A DNA stretch of 64,000 bases from Bin87 sp963666415 (lineage in GTDB: Bacteria; Chloroflexota; Dehalococcoidia; Lucifugimonadales; UBA3495). The notes under the pieces were generated by a model. The model was not told the DNA's origin, made no database searches, and saw only the letters and a program-made list of their open reading frames with translations. Location: NCBI GenBank assembly GCA_963666415.2, contig CAXXPD010000003.1:62001-126000 (forward strand). The letters are read 5' to 3'. Shown one piece after another: positions 9,713 through 18,541 of the stretch (within the stretch, counting starts at the first letter, position 1; each line of letters begins with the position of its first letter). Both the position numbers and the translations under genes were made by a program.

Positions 9713-10132
9713 CTAAACTCGCGGTGGCTCCGTGCAATCCGGGTTGGAGCAGGTTGCTACCACGCTGTTCGCGTTGACGGTCGCATAGCCCGACCGGCAG
9801 GTCAGGCACCTAGGGGCCAGATACCCGCAGGTGGGTATGCTGCTTTGGTCATCTGTGGTTGGTCCGTCCGAACGCTAAATTTCATCGTCGGAAATTTCCA
9901 TGTTCAAAACTATCGAGTACCACGCCGCGCGGAACGTGTTTTCAATGGTATGGCTGCCGTCGCGGTGGTTCCAGTCGTCTGGTCCAAAGCATTCGTAAAG
10001 GTAAGGCGGCGTAGAAGCTTTGTATTCCCGTTCGGGAGCATAGCTTCAGATGTTGGCGACGGTGTAGTACGAACCATGGATTCGTACCATGCAATGGTGA
10101 ATGTTCCCGGCTACATATTCTTGGCTTGACAT
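9713..10132 (-). pseudogene. Small zinc-ribbon gene with two in-frame stops
   Basis: A single frame of 139 codons runs from ATG 10130-10132 to TAG 9713-9715, interrupted by TGA at codon 29 (10046-10048) and TAG at codon 86 (9875-9877). The start has a strong AAAGGAG Shine-Dalgarno. The last part reads CGYLAPRCLTCRSGY and TCSNPDC, a four-cysteine zinc ribbon, and ends EPPRV. The middle (WNHRDGSHTIENTFRAAWYS) also looks coding. The frame ends exactly where the IS256-A terminal repeat begins, so the 3' end may have been replaced. Family not recognised. Confidence 0.5.
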
Positions 10133-10364
10133 CTGCCAATCTCCTTTCGCAGTTTGCTTGCAGCGTGAGACCGGCCTCGGCAGTTGCCAAAAAGGTGGCC
10201 GCCATCGGGTGGACGACTAGGCGGCATGACGGTCCGTTGAAATGTAGATGATGGCCTGTAACGCCATTAGGTTCGCTTTCCTTTTGCGTGATACCGAGGG
10301 TAGCATGGTGGGTAGTGGTGGCAACGCACAAACCGTTGCCGGTTTCGAGTTCGGAGGTTGCCCG

Positions 10365-11123
10365 ATGATTAAAAAAGAGATCAGACCATATTGGAAAGAA
10401 ATTATCAGGAAAACTCGCCAAGGCAAGAAAATCAGCCCGTTGCTGAAGGTCACTTACAAGGGGCAGATATTCGACCAAATCATTGCTCAATGGGCGAAGG
10501 ACTTAGAGGTTGCTGACCGTGCAATCGGCAGAGCAATAGGGTTGAGGTCTCGTATGGCAGGCAACGATTGGACTGAAGACAATGATGATTACATTGCGTT
10601 GTGTAAGTGGATTGAGACTGGCTTGGACGGGCTTCGGCAATGGAATAGCGAATCAGGCTACTATCCCATCAAACCGCAAACGTTGGAAAGCGGAGTGCTA
10701 GACCACATTGCGGCACAACTCGATTGGAAACAAATGAATACGGTTAGAAACAACTTGACCCATTCAATCTTGGAATGCGACCCATCAGAAGTCCAGTTGT
10801 TCGCAGATGAGGTACTACCCGACCTACGGACGTTGCTTGGTCTCATCCGGATACATCCGCAGACGGTGAAATATGGTTCGCCTATCGTTGCCCCTGTATA
10901 TGAGCACGGGTATTTGCGAGAAATAACCAAACCGCTGGACATGGAGGAAGGGGCACGGTTTGAAATCGGCTCGTGTGTAGTCTGCATTTCTTATGACGAC
11001 TTTTACGTTCCTCGGATCATCTTTGTAGGCCACGACAGTAACGGTCACCAATGGAACGGCACCCTGCACAACGAACATGAGCGGTTAGGACCAATGGTGT
11101 TCGTGCCCTGTTTGCGAACGTGA
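10365..11123 (+). CDS. Uncharacterised protein with a HEPN-like R-x4-H motif
   Basis: 252 residues from ATG 10365, which has GGAGG seven bases upstream; a longer frame to 10248 lacks such a site. The N-terminal half is mainly helical and contains RNNLTH (about residues 128-133). This fits the catalytic R-[polar]-x3-H pattern of HEPN ribonuclease domains, in the expected position before a final helix. The C-terminal half is beta-rich (FEIGSCVVCISYDDFYVPRI). HEPN proteins are common RNase effectors in toxin-antitoxin and defence systems. The assignment rests on one motif, so it is tentative. It stands alone, convergent with an HNH gene. Confidence 0.6.
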   Translation: MIKKEIRPYWKEIIRKTRQGKKISPLLKVTYKGQIFDQIIAQWAKDLEVADRAIGRAIGLRSRMAGNDWTEDNDDYIALCKWIETGLDGLRQWNSESGYYPIKPQTLESGVLDHIAAQLDWKQMNTVRNNLTHSILECDPSEVQLFADEVLPDLRTLLGLIRIHPQTVKYGSPIVAPVYEHGYLREITKPLDMEEGARFEIGSCVVCISYDDFYVPRIIFVGHDSNGHQWNGTLHNEHERLGPMVFVPCLRT

Positions 11124-11153
11124 CCGGCATGACGGGCTCCGTTGCTGCGGGGA

Positions 11154-11990
11154 TCAGTTCTCCCGCCTCTCTGCGGCTGTCCAAGTCTCGGCTGCGCATG
11201 CCCGGGCGGATTTGCAAGTTGCTTCGCTAAGGCATTTACTGAATCCATGATCTCCGGTCGGACAGACCATGCGAACCGGCGGGGAGAACTCATCGTGTTC
11301 ACACATCTCACATCCAGTGCAGTCTGGAAAACAACCGTACGGGTGACACGGGCAGGCGTTCATCCGGGCTTCTCTGCCGTTGTCGCACTTTTTATACCGC
11401 ATACAGATGCCAGGGGATTGGCACCCGGCTTCTTGCCAACTTCTGCCTCTGACGGATAGGCCGGTTCGCTCGCAGGTGAAGTTTGGGCGTTCGTTCTGTT
11501 GTATCTCAACTCGCGTTCGCCATTCTTCCGTGTCGTTCTGGAACGTTTCCCAGGATCGTTTCCCCTTCAGAGTGTTGCAAGCTCGGCACAGCAAGTGCAT
11601 GTTTTCTAGGGTCTCTGGCCCTTCAGGGTCTTTGTGGTCTAAGGTGGCGTCTCCGCCCTTGACTCGCTTGTTGCAGTTCTGGCACCTGCTGTCATCTCGG
11701 TCGATGATCTGCGGCCGGAGTTTCTTCATGTTGTAGCTGCGCCGGCTTTTTGCCCTCTGTTCGGCTCGGAGTGCTTCGAGTCCAGGGTGGCCCTCTGGGT
11801 ACAAAGCAACGTATAGGAACGTTTCATCCTCGAGCACTCGCGTGGCTGAGTTCAGGGACATTGGGTAGTGTTCCATCAGCCATTCAATCGCAAACGAGGT
11901 GTCCTCAGTTTCCATTTGGATTCTTCGTGCTTCGATGACGGCGTTTACCATTTCTGGTTGGTCGGTGTACTGTTGCGGTATTTTTGCCAT
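11154..11990 (-). CDS. HNH endonuclease with Cys-rich tail
   Basis: 278 residues. The central HNH motif runs from RDDSRCQNCNKRV through ATLDHKDPEG to MHLLCRACNTLKGKRSW, with both CxxC pairs of the zinc-stabilised beta-beta-alpha-metal fold. The tail after residue 180 has many cysteines (CMRYKKC, CPCHPYGCFPDCTGCEMC) and probably binds more zinc. The start ATG at 11988-11990 has no strong ribosome site. HNH proteins of this kind occur as free nucleases, homing-type enzymes or restriction components; no partner gene is visible. Confidence 0.8.
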   Translation of the reverse strand: MAKIPQQYTDQPEMVNAVIEARRIQMETEDTSFAIEWLMEHYPMSLNSATRVLEDETFLYVALYPEGHPGLEALRAEQRAKSRRSYNMKKLRPQIIDRDDSRCQNCNKRVKGGDATLDHKDPEGPETLENMHLLCRACNTLKGKRSWETFQNDTEEWRTRVEIQQNERPNFTCERTGLSVRGRSWQEAGCQSPGICMRYKKCDNGREARMNACPCHPYGCFPDCTGCEMCEHDEFSPPVRMVCPTGDHGFSKCLSEATCKSARACAAETWTAAERREN

Positions 11991-11999
11991 GGTTGTTAT

Positions 12000-12218
12000 C
12001 TAGCTTCCGATGATGGGTTTGTGGTAATTGGCGGCGTTCCCGCAGTTGGGATGGAGCGGCGTCACGCAGTTTCTTACCGTTTGGAGTTTTGCGTCAATAG
12101 CCCTGCTGAACTCGTGGTGTGGCGGATGCGGCGGCAGTTTCCGCCACACGCCATGCGGCCGCAGCACAGAGTCCCTGACTGAAAGTTGGCGGCGTCTCAC
12201 CGCATTACGGCAGGGCAC
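12000..12218 (-). other. Uncharacterised short frame upstream of the HNH gene
   Basis: A 72-codon frame whose second half (KLQTVRNCVTPLHPNCGNAA) looks protein-like but which I do not recognise. It overlaps the end of an HNH fragment in another frame. It may be a decayed gene end. Confidence 0.25.
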
Positions 12219-12408
12219 GCGGGCGTGTGGTCGAGGTTCCTGGCGATCACTGTGTGGTCGCCCACGCGGGCGTCGCCGCAGACGTGGGCTTCTCCGTACA
12301 CGTGGGCATTGTTGAACAGCCAGGCGTTACCCAAGGGGACCATGTGGTCGATGTCTAGCTTGCCGGGATCGGATACAACAGTGTTGGTGTTTGAGGTATA
12401 TTGGTGTC
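12197..12408 (-). pseudogene. HNH (DUF1524-type) nuclease fragment
   Basis: A frame between two stops contains NTNTVVSDPGKLDIDHMVPL, the signature block of DUF1524/HNH nucleases. It then runs into an unrelated stretch (NNAHVYGEAHVCGDARVGD) that looks like a left-handed beta-helix repeat. N-terminus and zinc-binding C-terminus are both missing, so this is a recombined remnant. Confidence 0.45.
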
Positions 12409-12518
12409 AGTTCAGGTTGTTTCGGTCCGCCTTCTTTGGGTATTGGAAATCACTTTGCCCGGCGAACTCAGGCCTCAAAATATGCAACGTGATAGACAAA
12501 ACCTTTGGAGGAATAATC

Positions 12519-12854
12519 GTGGCCCTTTCTGACATGACCTTGGCTTGCAGCGACTGCGGCTCGGATTTCGTGTTCACAGTAGGTGAGCAGGAATTCCATG
12601 CTTCTCGCGGTTTCACCAACAACCCCAAGCGCTGCACCTCGTGCCGCAACGCCCGTCGAGGCCAGCCTCGCGAAGGTGGCGGCGGCTATGGTGGCGGTGG
12701 CGGCGGCTATGGCGGCGGTGGCGGTGGCGGCGGTCAACGTGAGATGTTCACCGTTGTGTGCGCCAACTGTGGCAATGACGCCACGGTGCCGTTCCGCCCG
12801 AGCGGTGACCGTCCGGTCTACTGCAGCGATTGTTTCAACCGCATGCGGAACTAA
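12519..12854 (+). CDS. Double zinc-ribbon protein with Gly-rich linker
   Basis: 111 residues from GTG 12519, with GGAGG seven bases upstream. Two ribbons are visible: CSDCGSDFVFTVGEQEF with a matching RCTSCR (zf-trcl type), and CANCGNDATVPF with a distal CSDC (CxxC-x17-CxxC type). They are joined by a 25-residue Gly/Tyr-rich linker like those of RNA-binding proteins. Such proteins are frequent in Chloroflexota and neighbouring phyla; the exact role is unknown, probably nucleic-acid binding. It is a single gene with its own terminator. Confidence 0.9.
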   Translation: MALSDMTLACSDCGSDFVFTVGEQEFHASRGFTNNPKRCTSCRNARRGQPREGGGGYGGGGGGYGGGGGGGGQREMFTVVCANCGNDATVPFRPSGDRPVYCSDCFNRMRN

Positions 12855-12890
12855 ACGTGGCGTAGTTCCGTTATTCGCTGGTGTACTAAA

Positions 12891-12945
12891 GCATCTCGCC
12901 GTCCATTCTTTGACAATGGCGGCGAGATGCACGTTTTGGTTTTGT
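12891..12945 (+). terminator. Rho-independent terminator of the zinc-ribbon gene
   Basis: A near-perfect hairpin with arms GCATCTCGCCG and CGGCGAGATGC (12891-12930), extended by CCATT/AATGG, is followed by a T-rich stretch (ACGTTTTGGTTTT). Confidence 0.8.
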
Positions 12946-13155
12946 CCTGGCGGGCTTGAAGGGTTCAGGTGCCGTCATGGCAATTTCAGGGCTTCTCCGT
13001 CGATCTGACGCACTGCACGTGGTCGAAGTGCAGATTCGCTGGCTGAATGTCGGCGTCGTCTCCGTCTGATACGACGCCGGCGTCCATCTGCGTGGCTCTA
13101 CGGCGGAAATTTGGGACGTGTCGTAACTGTCGGGTCGCGGCGTCTCACTGCTGCC

Positions 13156-13830
13156 CTATTGTTCAGCAGTGAGTTTTGCCTTCACTCTCCCGCGCAGTCC
13201 ACTCTGGCGGTGTTTGAGTACGCAGTCAGCACAGCGGGTCTGGCCTTCAAGACTTGGCTTGGCGCATCGGACGCGCAGGCCGAGTGATTTGCGCTCCGCA
13301 CGTACTTGCGCTTGATGCTGTTGCCTATTCTTCTTGTAATGTTCGCTGTCCACTCCCTTGGGTGTCGTGCTTGCTCCTCGGGTGTCTTGGGCGGCAATCT
13401 CTTTCCGGATCTGCTCGATTAATTCTGCATTGATCCGAGGGCGGGGCTTCATGCCTTTTGCCCTTCGCCGTTTCTCCGAGTCCTGCCGGTTCCGTGTGCG
13501 GTGTTTCTCGGCGCAGGTGGGACACCTGGTTTGGCCCGTGTTTGCCGGCTGGGAGCAAGCACTGCATATGCCGAGTTCTTTGGCCCTTTGGCGTCGTTTT
13601 TTTGTTGTCGTGGTTGTGTTGTTTCCGCTCGGGCCGTTGACTTCTGGTTTTCTCGTATTCGCTGCGTTTCTGTATGCGCTCTTGAAGTTCGAGTGGGGTT
13701 GGAGTTCGGCGCGGCTTTTTGGCCTTGGTGGGTTTTTTGACTGTGTTTTTGCGTTTTGGGGCCGTAGCTTGCTTTGCCGGCCTGCTGGGCAGCGGAATGG
13801 TACATTCGAAATCAATTCTTTTGGAGTACC
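13156..13830 (-). pseudogene. Basic zinc-ribbon protein, frameshifted at an A7 run
   Basis: The 3' half (13156 to about 13600) encodes two related ribbon blocks: LGICSACSQPANTGQTRCPT and, less complete, RCAKPSLEGQTRCADC, each followed by KHR, in a Lys/Arg-rich protein ending KLTAEQ. The 5' half continues in another frame (KKPTKAKKPRRTPTPLELQE). The join is at a run of seven A on the coding strand (13597-13603). A single-base indel or slippage would restore one protein of about 200 residues. No start codon is clear, and the upstream edge abuts a possible CRISPR relic. Confidence 0.5.
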
Positions 13831-13833
13831 GTA

Positions 13834-13899
13834 GGGGGGAACCGTCAGGAAGTGTGCACCGGGGATGGCCACGTGGGGTCTATCCCCGCGTGTGCGGGG
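13834..13899. CRISPR. Possible relic of a type I-E CRISPR array (one spacer)
   Basis: 13877-13899 reads GGTCTATCCCCGCGTGTGCG plus GGG, resembling type I-E repeats with the CCCCGCGTGTGCGGGG hairpin. 32 bases upstream lies GGGGGGAACCG (13834-13844), which would be the end of a preceding repeat. The 32-base gap has the normal I-E spacer length. Both repeats are degenerate and no cas gene is in the window. Confidence 0.35.
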
Positions 13900-14050
13900 C
13901 GTACTCGCCGGCGATTGTACCAAACCACCTGGTCCAAGGAGTATCCCTCTCCCATCAAGGGAGAAGGGATTGGCGGTGGCCCTTTCGTTATTGCGGGGTC
14001 GGGCCTGTTGGGTTATCGTGAGCGCGGTATCAACAACCAAGCGTCCCTGA

Positions 14051-15243
14051 GGGATTTTCGATAATTCAGACCTTTTCTACCCTGTACGCCGGCCATGTTC
14101 TGGAAGGCGACGGCATTGGCTTTGAGGGTGTGCCCGCCAACGACCGTTGGTACGACAATGACCGACTCGCGACGGCGATGGATATTGCCAAACAGGCGGC
14201 GGTTTTTCTGGACGATCTGGGGTTCGACATCCTCTGGATGGCTGAACCCACTTCCAGCGCGAGGGGTACGAGTGCATCCCCAACCTGTTGATTATGAGCC
14301 AGTATCTGTCCCAGTTCACCAAACGCATCAAGTTTGGCTGCGGGTTCAACATCCTGCCCATGTGGCACCCGATCCGGCTGGCTGAGGACTTTGCGATGGT
14401 GGACATCCTGACCGAAGGGCGAGTGGTGTTCGGCGTTGGTCGCGGCTACCACACTCGCGAGGTGGGCTCCTTCGGAGCCCCGATGATGGACAGCGATGCC
14501 AACCGCGAGCAGTTTGAAGAGCAGTTTGAAATCATCATGAAGGCGTTCCGGAGCGAATCGTTTCCGCACCAGGGCAAGCACTACAGTAATGCGCCGGAAA
14601 TCCCCTACCGCGGCTATGACCTGAAAGAAGTTACGCTGGTGCCGCGCCCTCGCACTCAGCCCGTGGACGTGTGGCAACCCATCGTCAGCGCGTCAGACCG
14701 GGCGCTGGACTTATGGCCAAATGGGGCATCAAGGGCGTGATTCTGGGCACCGGCCAGGAGTATGTGGACGAGTGGGTCCATCGCTACCAGGCGGCGAACC
14801 AGCGGACGGGTCGGGATTTGGCGTTGGGCGAGGGCTTGTGCATCGGTCTGTGTGCGATGGTGGGCGACTCAGCGGCGGCGGCCCGTCTCCAGCTGGAACC
14901 TCTGTTTGAGGAGCACGTCAAGTTTGCCGCGCCGCTGGGTATGCTGCGCTACAGCGACCAGCAGATTGCGGCCACCGGTCAGGGCGGGGTTGCCAGGCAC
15001 ATCGCTGCCGGCAGCAACTTCCAGGATGTCATCGACAACCGGGCCTGGTTCGCCGGCAGTCCGGAGGACACCGTAACCTACCTGGAAGAGCTGCAGGACA
15101 AATACCCTGGGCTGGAGCAGGTGATGATTGCCTTCCCCACGGGCGCCACCACCGGTCAGTTCCGCGACCAGATGAGGCGGTTTGCGGCAGAGGTGATACC
15201 GCATTTCAAGGGCACAATCGGAAAACCGTCTGTGACACGTTAG
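14051..15243 (+). pseudogene. LLM-class flavin-dependent oxidoreductase, frameshifted
   Basis: Three consecutive frames together encode a luciferase-like (F420/FMN) monooxygenase: FYPVYAGHVLEGDGIGFEGV, then IPNLLIMSQYLSQFTKRIKF through DILTEGRVVFGVGRGYHTRE, then MAKWGIKGVILGTGQEYVDE to the stop at 15241-15243. The joins are single-base losses near 14250 (GCTGAACCCACTTCC where a His-His codon pair is expected) and near 14712. No start codon is seen in frame, so the 5' end is also lost. These enzymes are abundant in SAR202-type Chloroflexota. Confidence 0.8.
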
Positions 15244-15402
15244 CCACACTAGCAAGGAGGATACTATCCCATGGCAGCACCAAAGCAGGCAGAAATTTAT
15301 CGACCTTCCTTGGAGTACGCAAACGAGATAGGTCGCGCGTTCTCGGTCAAGGAATTAAAAACCGCGCTACGACATCGTATGTCGCTCTCTGACTCTGACT
15401 CG

Positions 15403-16847
15403 GCTTTGTACAATCAAGCGGCATAGGCTAGCGTGTCGAGCATCCTGTGGTACAAGAGGCGCGGGACTTTTATCGATTCGTGCTCGCGCTCGGACGGCAT
15501 AAAAGTTCCCTGCTGCACCCAGAGGTGTCGTCTGACCAGGGCGATGGCGTCGGCGAAGGAAGGGCTGGTTTTGTCATACCACGCCGCGGTGCGCGGCGCC
15601 ATGCCGCCACGCTGTTCGATCAGGATATCCGCTGCCAGCGTCACCACGCTGAACAGGCCAAAGAGCGCGGGGGTGGTTCGGGCGATGGCTCGTTCCGACC
15701 ACTGGCGCTGGGTTTCCACGCCCAGGTGAGCCCGCAGCTCCTCAAAGGTCACCTCGACCTGCCAGCGCAGCAGATACCACTGCAGTATCCGCAGCGGTTC
15801 CGCCTCGGTGTCGGTGCATAGCAAAGCATAGGGCCCGCGGCGCTCCTCCAGATATCTGATGACGACCCAACGTATGGGAAGGCGCGGCGGCCCGCCGTGG
15901 TACCACAGCGCTACGCCCGAAGCGAGCTCGACCATGGCGGTACTGCCGTCGGACCCGGTGGCACGGTAGGGAATCCATTGTGTAGCGGGATCGTCCAGCA
16001 CCGCCGTGGGACTGGGCAGTCGCGCGCCGACCACCCGGGGCCGCCCGATCTGGCCGGGCCGCCGCGGTGGCCCGGGCTGGTACAGGGACGCGTCCTTGCG
16101 CAGTTTGGTGACGACGACAACGGGCTTCGACATACTCTGGCAATGCCGCAGGAACTCGCGCTTGGCGTAGCCGCCATCGGCCACCACCACCAGGTCCCGG
16201 TCCGGCAGCCACCGGCGCCGGCAGACCAGCATCTGCTGGGCGTAGTCGGTGAACGTCTTGTGCCGGCGACCTTTGCGCCGGTCGTAGCGGGCCGACACCA
16301 CCAGCGCGGTCAAAAACAGCAACGCCCAGTGTCGTCCCGCCCATCCGATACGCGTCAGCAACATCAGGCTCACCCATTGCAATCCGGGGGTCATCACCAC
16401 CTGGTCGTCGGTGGAGCGCACGGGATCCCGATACCGCCCCTTGGCCGCAATCTTCCGGCCCCAGCGTCGTTCCACCGTCTCGTCAATGCCGAACACCAAC
16501 GGCTCGGTGGATGAACCAAGGCGCCCGGCCACCAGCAGCAACAGCACCCGGCTCAGTTGCAATGGCGACCATCGGGCGCGGTTGAGCACGTGGTGATAGA
16601 CGGCGAAGTCGCCGTGCTGCCCAATCCCCAGGATGTTGAGGGCGGAGGACACGGTGCGTTTGCCGGGAGACAGGATCGCTCCCATGGCCAGGAGTTGGGC
16701 TTTGCGCCAGGTCCTGGGGTCAAACAGGTGCTCAAAGGGCAGCAGCAGGGTTACTATGACTGCGGGCAGGGTAGGCATACTCGACCTCTTTTGGTGATTT
16801 GGTCGAGCTTACCCTGTTCTTATAATTTATCTAGCTTTTGTACAAAG
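15403..16847 (-). mobile_element. DDE_5-type IS, divergent copy 1
   Basis: About 1445 bp ending in GCTTTGTACAA and its inverse TTGTACAAAG, with a possible 3-bp duplication TCG (15400-15402 and 16848-16850). The left end also contains ATTTATCTAGC and ACAGGGTAAGCTCG, matching the ACAGGGTAAGCTGG of the three other copies. Confidence 0.65.
15414..16778 (-). CDS. DDE_5-type transposase (intact)
   Basis: 454 residues, about 50 percent similar by eye to the proteins at 23875 and 31892. Conserved blocks are FGIDETVERRWGRKIAAKGR with YRDPVRS, VADGGYA (second Asp) and WQVEVTFEELRAHLGVETQR (Glu). This is a DDE-superfamily transposase of the DDE_5/IS4-IS701 clan whose exact IS family I cannot assign. 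No frameshift or stop is seen. It is the only copy in the minus orientation. Confidence 0.8.
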   Translation of the reverse strand: MPTLPAVIVTLLLPFEHLFDPRTWRKAQLLAMGAILSPGKRTVSSALNILGIGQHGDFAVYHHVLNRARWSPLQLSRVLLLLVAGRLGSSTEPLVFGIDETVERRWGRKIAAKGRYRDPVRSTDDQVVMTPGLQWVSLMLLTRIGWAGRHWALLFLTALVVSARYDRRKGRRHKTFTDYAQQMLVCRRRWLPDRDLVVVADGGYAKREFLRHCQSMSKPVVVVTKLRKDASLYQPGPPRRPGQIGRPRVVGARLPSPTAVLDDPATQWIPYRATGSDGSTAMVELASGVALWYHGGPPRLPIRWVVIRYLEERRGPYALLCTDTEAEPLRILQWYLLRWQVEVTFEELRAHLGVETQRQWSERAIARTTPALFGLFSVVTLAADILIEQRGGMAPRTAAWYDKTSPSFADAIALVRRHLWVQQGTFMPSEREHESIKVPRLLYHRMLDTLAYAA

Positions 16848-17051
16848 TCGAGCCAGGGCGTTAACGGAGAAATATACCTGCTCTCGCAGAAGTCCGGGAT
16901 CTACCGCCTCACCGATGAATAGGTGAGGACGGGAAAGTGTGATGCTTCCCACCCACTCGCTACCTCGAGTACGAATGGAGGCGCGACGGGTAGTGCGGGT
17001 AGAAGCAATCGAGGATGTCGTATCACGGTGTTGTCCCCCCGGACTCAGAGG

Positions 17052-17756
17052 TTACGCTCGGCAGCAGGCTGCGCGGCAGGTCGACAGGCCATAGAAGCAG
17101 CTTCGGCAAAAGCAAACTCGGAGCGCTTTGGTTTGATCGTCCTCATCATCTTCATCCTCGTCCCCGAAGAAGTTCTCCCAGCCTTCCTTGATGAAGAATG
17201 GGACCAGTATCAGGGCCGCGACCGGGTCGGCCCACCACCAGGCAAGCAGAACGTTGAAGCCCAGCCCCACCAGGATCGCCAAGTCCTGGAGATCGCAGAA
17301 CAAGCTTTCGATTGCCTCAGCTCTCAACGAACGGGACCGCATCCGGGCGGCCACGCGCATTTTCGCCACGTAAAGGCCACTCATGACGACGGCGCTGGCC
17401 ACTGCAATGCCCACACCGATGAGACTAGGCTGCGGTTTGGGCAACCATCCCACTAGGCTGGACCCCGAATGGACGGTGACATACGCCGCCAGCAAAAAGA
17501 AGGTGAAGCCGACCAGCTTCCGCGCTTTGTTCTCAGCGGCCTCATCGTCTAGCCCATTCTGCTCTCGCGTAAATCGCCAAACCAGGACACCGCCAGCGAA
17601 AAGTTCGATGACACTGTCCGCCCCAAAGGCAATGAGGACCACACTCCCAGCTTTTGCGCCCGCCCAGAACGCGACCCCAGCTTCGGCGAAGTTCCACACC
17701 AGACCGACAGACACCAGGATCAGAGCCGTTCGGCGGAGCGTATCGGGTTGAGGCAT
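17052..17756 (-). CDS. Cation diffusion facilitator-like transporter
   Basis: 234 residues from ATG 17754-17756, giving MPQPDTLRRTALILVSVGLV. Five to six hydrophobic segments are visible. The CDF-type acidic motif AFGADSVIELFAGG lies in an early helix and RAEAIESLFCDLQDLAILVG in a later one, the usual site of divalent-metal coordination. A Glu/Asp-rich cytoplasmic tail (EDEDDEDDQ) is followed by a Cys-rich end (CFCRSCFYGLSTC). It is shorter than classical CDF proteins and lacks their C-terminal ferredoxin-like domain. Probable inner-membrane metal exporter. Confidence 0.75.
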   Translation of the reverse strand: MPQPDTLRRTALILVSVGLVWNFAEAGVAFWAGAKAGSVVLIAFGADSVIELFAGGVLVWRFTREQNGLDDEAAENKARKLVGFTFFLLAAYVTVHSGSSLVGWLPKPQPSLIGVGIAVASAVVMSGLYVAKMRVAARMRSRSLRAEAIESLFCDLQDLAILVGLGFNVLLAWWWADPVAALILVPFFIKEGWENFFGDEDEDDEDDQTKALRVCFCRSCFYGLSTCRAACCRA

Positions 17757-17870
17757 CAAGTCGGACTTCTCGTTGGTTTCGCGTGGGAGCCTAACGGTCT
17801 CCACGGGTTCGCGCCGACGGAAAAAGTGAACGCATCCTATCTTGAACAATGCAAAAAGACCAGCGTCGCG

Positions 17871-18440
17871 TCAATCCAGAGCCACGGGTCGAGCGCGGTG
17901 CGGGCCACGCTTACGCCAGTCCGGGGCGGGATCAAACGTATGTGGAAAATGGGCGCTGCCACTCAGTTCTGCTACGCGAGCCTGAAGCACGGTTCGGCAA
18001 CGCCGTTTGACCTCCTCCCGACGGCTAGCCAAGTTGGCGAAAAGGCGCCCACCTTCTCCTGCACCGCGACCCTGGTGCCCAGGCACAAGTTGGCGATCTC
18101 CTCCTGGCGCACCCAGCCCCAGACGGCCTCATCAGCATTGAAGTCTGGACTGTAACTGGGCAGGTTGACCAAGCACAGGTGCAAGTCAGGCGTGGTCAGG
18201 TAGGCTCGTAGCGCGTCGCCACGATGGGCTAGCGGATTGTCCCAGATCACGGTCAGTGGTTCTGTGTGTCGCGCCCTCAGTTGCCGCAGGAAGGCGGCCG
18301 AGGTGCGGAGTTGCTGTTGCCCGCCAGTTCCATAACCTCCATCTCGCCGGTCTCCAGGCACACCACCGAGTAGTAGCTGGCCTTCTCGCCCCAGCGTGGG
18401 CTGGTGGAGGCCGCCAGGGCCAGCAGAGCAGCCTGGTCTG
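17871..18440 (-). pseudogene. IS630-family transposase fragment
   Basis: Homologous to the catalytic half of the IS630 protein at 56.9-58.1 kb: TSAAFLRQLRARHTEPLTVI, WDNPLAHRGD and NLPSYSPDFNADEAVWGWVR. One base is missing near 18310, so the upstream block (STSPRWGEKASYYSVVCLET) is in another frame. N-terminal domain and element ends are absent. Confidence 0.75.
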
Positions 18441-18541
18441 ACGATGTCTTGGGGCCGTAATAAAATTACCCCTTTTGTTGCAGACCGGGTAATGACGGTC
18501 TCGATGGCCGACTTAGGGCAGTAATCGGTCGTTCCCCCTGG

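Larger units (their letters stand above)
7059..9713 (-). mobile_element. IS256-family element, copy A, carrying a nested ISAs1 element
   Basis: The ends read GTGTCCCGTCAAGTAGTG at 7061 and, inverted, CTTTTACACCACC to about 9713. They match the ends of the other two IS256 copies in the window. Without the 1230-bp ISAs1 insertion and its 10-bp duplication the element is about 1.4 kb. No clear target duplication was found. The right edge coincides with the end of a degraded gene (9713-10132). Confidence 0.75.
15271..16922 (+). pseudogene. Small winged-helix-like gene split by an IS
   Basis: The 5' part (ATG 15271, AAGGAGG ten bases upstream) reads MAAPKQAEIYRPSLEYANEI and RAFSVKELKTALRHRMSLSD. 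The 3' part (16848-16922) reads SSQGVNGEIYLLSQKSGIYR and ends LTDE. Removing 15403-16847 plus one TCG joins them in frame into about 66 residues with a winged-helix feel (a recognition helix, then a wing ending GIYRLTDE). Function unknown; it may be a regulator or a restriction-enzyme N-terminal wing domain. Confidence 0.55.

Noticed and set aside
10046..10048. In-frame TGA in the small zinc-ribbon gene as a second selenocysteine codon
   Set aside because: The same frame also has a TAG further on, no redox-family alignment and no clear hairpin after the TGA; gene decay is simpler.
12186..12854. Longer 222-codon version of the Gly-rich zinc-ribbon protein
   Set aside because: The perfect GGAGG site before GTG 12519 and loss of protein-like composition upstream favour the 111-residue form.
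13156..14040. One continuous 294-codon minus-strand frame
   Set aside because: Only its last 150 codons look coding. The upstream part crosses a CRISPR-like repeat and reads better in another frame before the A7 run.
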